A DNA stretch of 64,000 nt, taken from Plectrocnemia conspersa. Its lineage: Eukaryota > Arthropoda > Insecta > Trichoptera > Polycentropodidae. Below are positions 23,448 through 32,540 of the stretch, piece by piece; the first letter of the stretch is position 1, and every line of letters starts with the position of its first letter. A program made the translations under genes and the position numbers. The DNA is taken from the NCBI GenBank assembly GCA_009617715.1, contig VTFK01000353.1, positions 1 to 64,000 of the forward strand, read 5' to 3'. The notes beneath the pieces were generated by a model. That model made no database searches. It was given only the letters and a program-made list of their open reading frames with translations, and was not told where the DNA came from.

Positions 23448-23640
23448 ACACTTAATTAAAGTACTGTATTCATTCTCTATATAAAAGCTTATAAAAACAA
23501 TAATTTAAAATTTATTATTATGAGGCACATATTTAAAAGCTTCAATTTATTTGTAGCAAACACTGCATATTATTTTTATTTATATATAAAAAACGAAAAT
23601 AACACTTATACCTATGCTGTAATGAAAGAAAAAATCGGAA
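23448..23640. other. AT-rich gap between UGT remnant and LINE fragment
   Basis: Nothing resembling the last UGT exon (DQP motif, transmembrane anchor, dilysine tail) is seen here. Confidence 0.5.
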
Positions 23641-24010
23641 GGATTATATTTTATTCCAACTGGTACGCTTAAAAATGTACAGGATATAATCACTTATCCG
23701 TTGTTGTTTATGTTTAACATATCGTCAAAAACAAATTATTTTCCATATGTATAAAAAATTACAAAAGTAACTACTATACATAGAAAAAAAAATTAATGAT
23801 TGAATATAGGCTTGTGTCGATATTATCAGTACTAGGCAAAGTAGTCAAAATCGTTCTTCATAAATAGGCTTCAAATCATATCGAAGGATATTAGATTGAT
23901 CAACAGCATGGTTTTCGTTTTTTAAGATCAGTAGCGACGGTTCTGATTTCTAAATTTGTTACGTCATTTACATTATTTTGTGAAGGCGTTCATTAATTCT
24001 TAAAAAAATG
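23641..24010 (+). pseudogene. Jockey-like LINE reverse transcriptase, N-terminal part, decayed
   Basis: The plus frame from 23805 reads YRLVSILSVLGKVVKIVLHK, the 'NYRPISILS...GK..EKI' block that opens the RT domain of jockey/CR1-type elements. After two in-frame stops the same frame gives DQQHGFRFLRSVATVL, the 'Q.GFR..RST...L' block. Upstream, frames across about 23685-23800 give residues like 'PLL.LFN.S...YFP..WK...V' that normally precede it. Stops and at least one frameshift show it is inactive. It belongs to the same kind of element as the pieces at 4.65, 32.1 and 55.5 kb but covers an earlier part of the domain. Confidence 0.8.
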
Positions 24011-24341
24011 CTTTAATTTAAAAAAATAATAGTTTTGTGTTTTCAATCAAAATATAAAACTTTTTGAATCATACTTTTCAAATCGTCATCAATATGTTCA
24101 ATATAGGCAATACAAGTAATATATTAATACATTAGCACATCTATAGTTCCTTAATGTTCTGATCCTGGCTCATGTTTTTTTTCTATTTTTTTGACCTATA
24201 GTTGATAAGTTATGCGGAATTCCAAATTTTTACTTTTCGCTAACGATGTTGAAATATGCAATAAAATAGTTTCAATTTAGGATAGTAAATTTCTTAAATT
24301 TAATGTTGAAAATCTATATGCATAGTAATCCGCTAATAGAT

Positions 24342-24699
24342 TGTGGCGACAGGTAACAATAAATTATTAATATTCCCGTTCGGTATATAAATAGACGGGA
24401 CAGAAGCTCCACGGGGACAGTCGCCCGATTACATTACGAGACTCGACTACTGGCTCCGCTCACGCCCTCACCGCTTCCGCCGACTACTTGCCGCAGCCCC
24501 GACTATGTGCCGCCATCGTCAGCCATCGTCGCCGCTGACAGTTGCCGCCGCCGACCACGCGGCCCAGGAAGCACCCGGCGCCGTCACGCACCCGTAGGGC
24601 TACGCCACTGCGACACCGAACACCATCACGACGACCCCCCAAACTGGTGACAACCCGACGTGAGCACGAGCTCCAGCACCAGACCACACGACCCCCACA
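24342..24699 (+). repeat. 5' LTR
   Basis: 358 bp, from TGTGGCGACAGG to GACCCCCACA. It carries an AATAAA at 24358, a TATA box at 24384 and, unusually, an internal copy of the primer-binding-site-like motif at 24645-24663. The second half is C-rich, with CCGCCG words related to the internal repeats. Confidence 0.92.
24384..24421 (+). promoter_or_regulatory. LTR promoter: TATA box and possible initiator
   Basis: TATATAAATA (24384-24393) lies about 33 bases before ACAGT (24417-24421), a spacing and sequence compatible with an arthropod TATA plus initiator pair. The same arrangement is at 25530 in the 3' LTR. The transcription start is inferred. Confidence 0.55.
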
Positions 24700-24700
24700 C

Positions 24701-24719
24701 TGGTGACTACCCGACGTGA
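24701..24719 (+). other. Primer binding site candidate
   Basis: TGGTGACTACCCGACGTGA lies one base after the 5' LTR. Its complement ends in ...TCACCA, as required for pairing with a tRNA 3' end (CCA). The tRNA is not certain; the acceptor-stem implication is compatible with an arginine tRNA. Related 19-mers are at 24645-24663 (inside the LTR) and 24776-24794. Confidence 0.6.
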
Positions 24720-24880
24720 ACACGCAACATTCTGATCATGACCAGCTCCGTCAACAACAACATCGACCCCCACATTGTTGACCTACCGACGTGAATTTGG
24801 ATAACAATTTTGCGTTCTGATGTCTCAGACGGAAGACTAACGCAAAAATTCTGGACGGGGCCGGTACGAGCACGGACGCC

Positions 24881-25250
24881 GACCACGCTATCCACCTGCT
24901 GCAGACATGACCATCGCCTTCTTCGCCATCCTCCTGCCGCAGCCACGACCATCGCCTTCTTCGCCATCCTCCTGCCGCAGCCACGACCATCTCCTTCTTC
25001 GCTGACCACGCTATCCTCCTGCCGCAGCCACGACCATCGCCTTCTTCGCTGACCACGCTATCCTCCTGCCGCAGCCACGACCATCGCCTTCTTCGCTGAC
25101 CACGCTATCCTCCTGCCGCAGCCACGACCATCGCCTTCTTTACCGACCACGCTATCCACCTGCCGCAGCCATAATCATCGCCTTCTTCACCGACCACGCC
25201 ATCCTCCTGCCGCAGCCACAACCATCGCCTTCTTCGCCAACCACGCTGCA
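24881..25250 (+). repeat. GC-rich tandem repeat array inside the LTR element
   Basis: About eight units of 38 or 47 bp, with the shared core CCGCAGCCACGACCATCGCC and CTTCTTC, differing by presence of GACCACGCTA. Several adjacent 47-bp units are identical. A detached copy lies at 25394-25440. The CCGCAGCC core recurs in the LTR (CTTGCCGCAGCCCCGACTATG), so the array probably arose from LTR or leader sequence. Confidence 0.9.
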
Positions 25251-25473
25251 TCGCAACTCAGCTGCGCAGAGCTTCCTGTAGACGAGGCCCTGGAATAAGA
25301 AATCAGTTCCTCGGCCGACCGGACATCCGGGTGCTACACAGCTCCGCAGTCACATGGAGACTCTTCTCCATTGCCACAACAACATATCTTCGCCGACCAC
25401 GCTATCCTCCTGTCGCTGCCACGACCATCGCCTTCTTCGCCACAACAACACATCGTAATTTTATCCAAATTAC

Positions 25474-25487
25474 TCCAGGGGGAGTAC
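25474..25487 (+). other. Polypurine tract
   Basis: CCAGGGGGAGTAC directly precedes the 3' LTR. The purine run AGGGGGAG is in the place expected for priming of plus-strand DNA synthesis in LTR retroelements. Confidence 0.7.
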
Positions 25488-25844
25488 TGTGGCGACAGGT
25501 AACAATAAATTATTAATATTCCCGTTCGGTATATAAATAGACGGGACAGAAGCTCCACGGGGACAGTCGCTCGATCACATTACGAGACTCGACTACTGGC
25601 TCCACTCACGCCCTCACCGCTTCCGCCGACTACTTGCCGCAGCCCCGACTATGTGCCGCCATCTTCAGCCATCGTCGCCGCTGACAGTCGCCGCCGCCGA
25701 CCACGCGGCCCAGGAAGCACCCGGCGCCGTCACGCACCCGTAGGGCTACGCCACTGCGACACCGAGCACCATTACGACGACCCCCAAACTGGTGACAACC
25801 CGACGTGAGCACGAGCTCCAGCACCAGACCACACGACCCCCACA
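25488..25844 (+). repeat. 3' LTR
   Basis: 357 bp, about 98% identical to the 5' LTR. It is followed by the AGAT target duplication at 25845-25848. It contains the same TATA box (25530-25539) and internal primer-site-like motif. Confidence 0.92.
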
Positions 25845-25848
25845 AGAT

Positions 25849-27227
25849 TACCATTAAGTATCAAAAAATGTCATTCCATAACATATTCTACTGACTAAAA
25901 GACACAAAAATTCTTACAAGGTATGCTGGAATACGATTTCCTTGTGTCGCGTCGATGAGTATACATTGTAAAGCATTTATACAAGCTTTTGCTAGGAAAT
26001 ATATACAATCCAGAGATTTTCGTTTATATGCACCAACCAGTTACCAGCAGATTAGTTCTTAAGAACCGTATTGGACTACTACTCGATAAGCACAGCTATT
26101 CAACTTTTTAACCATCTCTCGAATAGTATTACTTTGTTCTCGTATGTGTACTCTTAGTTACTGGACGCACGTAGTCTAGCTATTATTATATATAACTAAA
26201 TCAAAATTTATTTTTTAATGTATTATTTTTCCTCTGTGCAGAGTGCACATGTATTTATTTTTTTATTATATATTATTGTTTTGGGAATATGTAAGTTATC
26301 GGCATATGTGTCGAAATAACATATTCTCACATTCTTCAGAAATTATTAGAGATATAGAGAGTCATTATTTAACCAGTTGTATGACAATCCTTTTTCGCCT
26401 AAGGTTATATAGTAGGCATATTACATCCTCATACACAACATTCGAGACCCGTTGCACATCGGCTGTTTTTGGTACAGATGTTGCACCATCATGCTGTTCG
26501 TACTGGCCTTGCTAATTGTTGCAATTTGCACCCCATTCGCCATCATCAAATATTCACTAGGCATGGCAGTTATTAGCACGTCTCCAATTGTAACCGACGC
26601 CATCGAAAAAGTCTATTAATATTCGGAAGCGTGGAAGTTCGCATGTCATCGTAATTGGAGCCTCGAGGGGATTCGTCGGATATTTACGGATGGGTGTATG
26701 TGGGCCCTAGACGTAGTTTATAAGATAATGGATAGGCTACTGTAGACAATCTGGCCCGTTTTAATAATTTCGCCCTTGCCGGAGAGTCCCAGGCAACGGG
26801 AGCCGCTCTCTGGGCGATTAAGGAATTCCTCCAATTTGCATATGTATTCGTAACCCGAGGCTATGTTCCAAAGGCCCAGGTAAATTCTCGATGAATTCCA
26901 CGTGGATCAACGTCGTGGCGTGTGCGTGTGTATATATTTATTTTTTGCACGTAAGGGCAAATAGGATATATATTTTTGTCGAATTTACACAATGTAAATT
27001 ATTATATACACTATCAACACATGTTTGTGAGCTTTCTGGCGAACGATTCGTATAAATAAATTTATTTTAGCATTTTAGTACACTGTATTTATCCACTCCT
27101 GATATTGAATAAATAGTTTGGAACGTGATATAGTGATATTTACTCTTAGAGTAATTGTAATTTATAATTAAAAATATATCAAAATGAAAATTATTGGGCT
27201 ATCCTGTACATTTCTAGAAATTATTAT
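25849..27227. other. Spacer with a GC-richer island
   Basis: AT-rich except for an island at about 26420-26900, which ends with the POU-type octamer ATTTGCAT (26836-26843 region, in CCAATTTGCATATG). Open frames on both strands at 26243-26603 overlap and resemble nothing known. The island is a candidate regulatory block. Confidence 0.4.
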
Positions 27228-28313
27228 AACTAGCTGTCACCCCGGGGGTGAATTCTTGACGAGTGATAAATAAACAACTTTGCGAACCTTCTTGTGATAG
27301 TTTACGTCGACTTCGTTCAGGGAATATTATTATTGGGTAAATATGTAATACATTATCTAATACACTCATTATGATTAATTAGAGTGGTTATTTAATATAA
27401 AGAAAAAATATAGATATTTTTAAAATTCAATCATGTTTTAATGTTTTAACATACGTTAAAATACTTATAATTAACGAATTTTCTCTAAGGTTAAAATATA
27501 TCAATTAAAATTTAATAACTATAAAAGCCTTTATAATACATATACATATTGTACATGTGTTTGAGCGTGCAATTTTGTTTCTACATTTTATGCTTTGAAG
27601 TCTACATTTTATCTCCATCATTATATCCTTTATGGTCCAAATGAATATTTTCTGGGAGATTTGCGTTCAAATTCCGCTTCTTGAGTAATTGGGGTCGAGA
27701 GTGCGTGAGAGAATTCGGACAAACTTCCCGCTGAAGTATTTCCACTGGACGTTTTCTGGGATAATACAAATCTCGTGCCCGAACAACAATTTGTATCGTG
27801 TTTTTGTATGTATGTAAAAACGACGTTCGAATATTTTCATTATGGGAGCAGCGGCTGCCATTGTTCGAATTCTTCCAAATTGTGTCTGTAATTTGTTAAC
27901 GTGTCAAAATCGGGTAGTGTTGTTATTATATGCAGAGGTGGTTCGGGGCTAAAAAATCCCGGGGGCGTTTGGCTCGAGACGGCTTTGTTACGGATCCGCC
28001 AGGGTTGGTAAAGTAACATGTGACGTGGGGCAATTTCTTGGTTCACATCCCGGTTAGGCCCCCAAAGGCTCCGATTGTCTCCCGCACGAACGCCCGACAG
28101 ATGTTGCTAGTTATGCTACGACGTGCGCGAAAGCCCTGCAGTCAGTGGCGACTCGCTTAAAGAGCTGCGGAGCTGCAGCGTGAGGCACGCAAAAACTAAT
28201 TCGAATTATAGCATTAAAATAGTGTCCTGACCTAAGAATTTAGTTTATAATTGATATTGTACAGTTTGAGTCGCGTTTACGTAAAGTTGTATACTTATCA
28301 CTCGTCAAGAATT
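27228..28313. repeat. Inverted repeat pair about 1 kb apart around a GC-richer island
   Basis: AATTCTTGACGAGTGATAA followed by CAACTTT at about 27250-27283 recurs inverted at about 28282-28312 (AAAGTTG...TTATCACTCGTCAAGAATT). Between them lies a GC-richer stretch (about 27640-28200) with no recognised domain. The left copy starts ACTAGCTGTCACCCCGGGGG, a start similar to common arthropod interspersed repeats. This may be two opposed copies of a short repeat or the ends of one element. Confidence 0.5.
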
Positions 28314-30831
28314 AAGAATTAATAAGTTTATATATACGTGAAGTCGAATGATTAAGCCGCCACTGAGCGGCTTCACATGGTTCGAGTTTGTACAAACCCA
28401 GTGTGTTTAATGATTGTAGTTCTTGAAGGTTATGCCGATAGGGAGTTTCGAGCAGAAGTTGTGTATCTGTTTTTATACATATGACCAACCTGAGAGAGAT
28501 TTAGTGCTCTCCCACTTTTGGTATTTGAGTAGTAATTGTAATTGTTTTAAGTCCGTCTCTTTACTAGTACATATTATATGACTGTTTTGTGCTGGAGTAT
28601 AAGGATGTTGCACTTGTATAATTTGAAAACAAGTTAAAATTTTATTATTTGAAGATTATATTAAATTAATGTAATTTATATTTTTCATATATAGTATGAA
28701 AATTATAAATGTTTGTATTATATATCTTATAAAATTAGACATCGCATAATATTTTGACCACTATTAAAAGTTACTCGCTCACAACATAATTACGAGATAT
28801 CAGACCGCTCCTAAAACACGATCCAGGTAAAATTTCAACCTTTAATTTGCACGAAAGTGAAACGATGATTGTGCACTAAAAGTAGACCGTTATTATTTTT
28901 TCCTGACTAACCTTGCTGCTTCTCACTTTTTTTTTTGCGATGAAAGACGAGCCCCCATTAGTAACGATAAAAAAATATCCAGATACCACTACCGATTCTT
29001 ATTTACTTTTTATCCCCTGGAGCGAGTTGTTATTGTTATGACGAGAATCATAATGTGAATCGGTAGCTATCATCTAAATATTATTGTGAATTTATGGCAA
29101 TTGATTAAAATCGGATTCGGTTTGGAATACGCAATATTACCGTCATAGAATTGAGCGTTTATCCATTTTAGCATGCACAAATGAAGCGCATTATTCATCA
29201 TTATCTTTAATAGAATGTTGATGTTGTTTATGTAAAATTTGCATGGGTTAGTTTTATTTTCCGCAAAATAAAGTGGTAATTGAGAAAATATTTGTGTCAA
29301 AAATAGAGTATCGAAAAATTAATAATCCTATTAAATTGTTTCGGCATTTACCCTCACAATGACATTAGTATTCATTTTCCTTACAACTATAATGAGCTAT
29401 GTAAAGCGAAATTTTATGTAGTAGAGTATGATTTTATTAATTTTATATTATTTAATGTAATACATAGTTAACAAGCCATTTATTTAGGCTTCTTAATATC
29501 TAGAACTACTATAGATAAAAGTATATTTAAATAAATGTCCCCTTAAAAATATTTATAAAACTTAAGCTTGTTATCATAAAATATGCACTAATTAGTTCCT
29601 TTATATAATCATTTAAATGTTTAACCAGTAAAGTCATAATCGGAAAGCAAGTACATATACATATAAATGTAAATAAATAAAAAAGTCAATCTAAGGAAAG
29701 TAAACATTTGTTAAATATTTGTTTATCATCTATAGAACTCTTCGATGTATATTTACATATTCGTGTTTCTATATAAGCACTATCGAAAAAATGACCCCAA
29801 CACCGGCAAATGGCAAATAACGACTCTTGTGCAAATAAAATAAAAGTGAATGTTCCGTGATGGTAAATATTTAACGGGCTAATTCGCCGTGACGATAACG
29901 CGGTGTAATGTTTCACGTCGTCATTGATTTTACATTACTATTTCGGGGGGGTTGAAACTGGGTGGCTAATCGTTTTTCCATTCAGAAAATACCTTTCGCT
30001 ACGTCACTATATTGATTTACTACCCCATTTCGACTCAGAGGATAACGGTCGGGTAGGAATAGGTTAAAGAAAAAAGTGGAAGAGGCCGCGATATTATAAT
30101 AAGCCTTTATCTCTTCCTGGTTGTAGAAGGGGGTTGCTTGGTGAGCGTTTGACATTTAATGTCTCCCTTTCGCCGATTGTTCCCCGTCGGATTATCCGCA
30201 GCGCCAATAAGGCGAATGCAAGACCATTTATCATCTGCTGATTCTTCAGCTGAAGGACCCTCACTATGAATCTTGGCGGCTTTGGCTAAGGCGCCATATG
30301 TCAATGAAATCTCAAAGCCAAATATTAAATAATGGGGACTTTTCTTGCGACATTAAATCGAAGAGCAAGTATTTTATACATTAAATATTGATTTAATAAT
30401 TTAAATAATTAGAATTGAAAATATACATTTAAGTGTATGAAAAAACAATTATGTTTTTCTCAATAAATGTTTTAATTTTTTTTTATAAAATTATTCATTT
30501 AATTTTTATAGATTATTTTATAATATAATAATAGTGTGTATTTAAAAAAAAAAATACTGTATTAAAAGTGAAACGAAAAATACTTTTATTTTGAGGTAGT
30601 TAAATATGATATTTATTTTATACTATAATACATTTATCGGCAAAGTAAGCAAAGTTTAACAGTTTTAATGTTTTATATACGATAGACAGTTCATAAATAT
30701 ATAATACAACTATACCACAGGTTAAATCAAGGTATTATTTATAAATGAGTGGTATCCGATTTTTAAACTTTTAATTATACGAAAATATAAGTAATTTTTT
30801 TTATCGGCGGTTCGAAAAAGTTCTACTTTTG
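28314..30831. other. Spacer with a GC-richer island at 30.1-30.3 kb
   Basis: Mostly AT-rich. The island at about 30090-30310 has GC well above its flanks and a 65-codon minus frame (30304-30107) containing AKIHSEGPSAEES. I do not recognise it, and the opposite strand has similar openness, so it is treated as non-coding for now. A smaller patch lies at 29930-30060. Confidence 0.4.
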
Positions 30832-30881
30832 TACTGTGACAATATGTTACATATTGTGATATGTAGCATATTGTCACAGTA
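30832..30881. repeat. 23-bp palindrome with 4-base loop
   Basis: TACTGTGACAATATGTTACATAT (30832-30854) is the reverse complement of 30859-30881 at 22 of 23 positions, with loop TGTG. It is compact and stable for AT-rich DNA. It could be a hairpin RNA, a decayed palindromic element or an assembly-stable inverted duplication. Confidence 0.75.
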
Positions 30882-31131
30882 TGTGTAATTTTCAGAGCAA
30901 TAATAAAAAATAAACTTATTTCATTATCAATTACTAGATTTAGTAGCTCAAAATGGTTCTCAAATATCAGGATGTGAAAAGTACGTGAAACGTGTCTTTT
31001 CGCGTTTTTACGTGTACTAAAACTGACTTTAGGTAGCAATTTTTATCATTGTATAGATTATTATCATTAAATCACCGTTACGCAAATTTGTCTAAAAAAC
31101 GTTTGTAATTTGTGTTGTTAACAGTTTTGAG

Positions 31132-31720
31132 TACAGAGTTTGGCCATAATAATGGGGCACCGCAATAAATATGTTATATCTTAAAAAATCAAGAAAATAT
31201 GAATAAATAAACATTTAAGATTGTTTAAAATGTTTATTTTAAGCTTATTTTTATATTTAGTAAACCCACACTTAGCTTTAACTACAGATGCAACCCTTTT
31301 TGGCATACTGTCAAATAATGACTTGCAGGTGGAACGAGACAATTTTATCCATTCCATCTGCATATTTTCTCGTAGCTCAATTTTGGATTTGTAATATTTT
31401 ATTTATTTTGCCCATTATTTTATTAATTTTGCCCATAAATGCTCAAACTCTTAGACACAAACCATCCCCTGCTTTAATTTAGAGAAGTATGGCACGGAGC
31501 GTTTTCTTACTGGAATCGTAGAAGCGTGGTCTGTGCTTAAAAATATTTTCCAGTAAAAATCTATTAAAATGGATTCCAACATTGAAATATAAATGTCACT
31601 ATTCATACTACCAGCGCAAGTGTACATGTTTCCTACCCCTGCGGCTGCCACGCAACCTCAGACCATAACGTTTCCGCCACAATATTTTACTTTGACTCCA
31701 ACTGTACTACAACAGGGATC
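31132..31720 (-). pseudogene. Tc1/mariner-type transposase remnant
   Basis: On the minus strand, about 31700-31630 gives GGNVMV, stop, GCVAAAGVG and then GSMNSDIYISMLESIL, matching 'GG.VMVWG......G....G.MN...Y..IL' of Tc1-like transposases. LSTDHAS follows in the place of the catalytic 'QQD.A..H' block, and after a stop FEHLWAKLIK matches 'PIE.LW..LK', which carries the third acidic residue. A further frame (31363-31181) gives LFDSMPKRVASVVKAKCG and FTKY, the characteristic C-terminus ('SMP.RI.AVI.A.GG.T.Y'). The short duplicated TTTTGCCCAT stretch at about 31400-31435 splits the copy. At the 3' side TACAGAGTTTGGCCA (31132-31146) looks like an inverted end next to a TA target. The N-terminal half and the other end are not found, so the element is truncated and inactive. 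Confidence 0.82.
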
Positions 31721-32084
31721 GCAAAAAAATAAAAAATATTAGTAAACAAATTAAGTCTTTTCACATAAATTATTAAAGTAGTCCCATCAAATATTTAAAT
31801 AAAGTTGTTAGATAGTACTTATTCATTTGACGTTCGCACATGAACATGAATCCTACCTCTGTTTTTTTTTTTTTTTTTTTTTTAAAAAAAAAACTTTTCT
31901 TTTTATAAATAAATAGTATATACATCTATATCATAAACTATATTTAAATTAAAGCCATCGTTTTAAATAGGTAAAAAATAATAAAGTGTATTTAAGAAAA
32001 AAAAAATATATATCAGTCCTTTTTATTGTTAACCTTCTGTCTTTCACCACAACGGTGACAAAATCTCTCGATGAGGAAATTCAA
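31721..32084. other. AT-rich gap with T-run/A-run
   Basis: It contains a run of T directly followed by a run of A at about 31862-31894 and otherwise simple AT-rich sequence. The other end of the Tc1 remnant was looked for here and not found. Confidence 0.5.
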
Positions 32085-32540
32085 GTAGACGTCGTATTAC
32101 GGATTTTGAAAAGACCTTCGACAAGGTTTGTCATAGGTTAATATTAAAATTGTTGAACCTCAGTTACTAGGATTATTTAAATCGGTTATTCTCGAGTTAT
32201 TTAATAGGCAGTTTGTAACTTATGGCGACCGATGGTCGAACGAATATTTCCCCCCTTTAGGGTTCCTCGAGGGTCCAACCTGAGTACTCTGCTCTTCGCG
32301 TTATTTATTATTGACATAAATACAGAAGTTAGAACTTGAAGTTTTATTATGTATAAAGATCATTTAAAATTGTTTATATGCATTCGTTCTGCTTCGGACT
32401 CTACAAAGTGATTTAGATTATTTATAAAGATGAACCGTCAAAGCAGCGGATTAAAACTGCATGCTTGTGATACTCTTAAACGAAAGTACTAGTCTGAGTA
32501 AAATTATTTTTAATACTTTAAAGTTCAAATTAAATAGAAT
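32085..32540 (+). pseudogene. Jockey-like LINE reverse transcriptase fragment, decayed
   Basis: The plus frame from 32102 reads DFEKTFDKVCHRLIL, the 'DF.KAFD.V.H..LL' block holding the first catalytic aspartate of LINE reverse transcriptases. In shifting frames there follow residues like 'LFSSYL', FVTYGDRWS, LLFALFIIDI ('LLF.LFINDI') and YKDHLKLFI in the place of 'YADDLKLF', where the catalytic pair DD has become DH. DSTKSD-like and later residues also follow the family order. Stops and at least three frameshifts make it a fossil. The extent overlaps that of the minus-strand copy at 4.65-5.25 kb, so the two could be aligned to test whether they are one family. Confidence 0.82.

Larger units (their letters stand above)
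24338..25848 (+). mobile_element. Complete non-autonomous LTR retrotransposon (TRIM-like), 1503 bp plus 4-bp target duplication
   Basis: Two direct LTRs (24342-24699, 358 bp; 25488-25844, 357 bp) both begin TGTGGCGACAGG and end CGACCCCCACA, so the ends are TG...CA with a TGTGG/CCACA inverted match. The insertion is bounded by AGAT on both sides (24338-24341, 25845-25848). By direct comparison the LTRs differ by seven substitutions and one single-base indel, about 2%. The inner part (24700-25487, 788 bp) begins with a primer-binding-site-like motif and ends with a polypurine tract, but has no gag, protease, RT or integrase. Instead it holds a GC-rich tandem array. The element is therefore trans-mobilised by an autonomous relative not in this window. 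The superfamily (Gypsy or BEL/Pao) cannot be settled without coding sequence. Its GC content contrasts sharply with the flanks. Long open frames across it on both strands are products of the repeat. Confidence 0.92.

Noticed and set aside
24484..25056. Several open frames rich in R, G, S, P and H in the LTR element
   Set aside because: They are translations of GC-rich tandem repeats and LTR sequence in all frames; no gag or protease motif is present.
30107..30304. 65-codon minus-strand frame as a possible exon
   Set aside because: The composition is protein-like but no family, splice context or partner exon is recognised; left as part of a GC-richer island.
31862..31894. T-run followed by A-run as a hairpin or retroposon tail
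   Set aside because: Homopolymer junctions are frequent in this AT-rich DNA, and no element border or duplication accompanies it.
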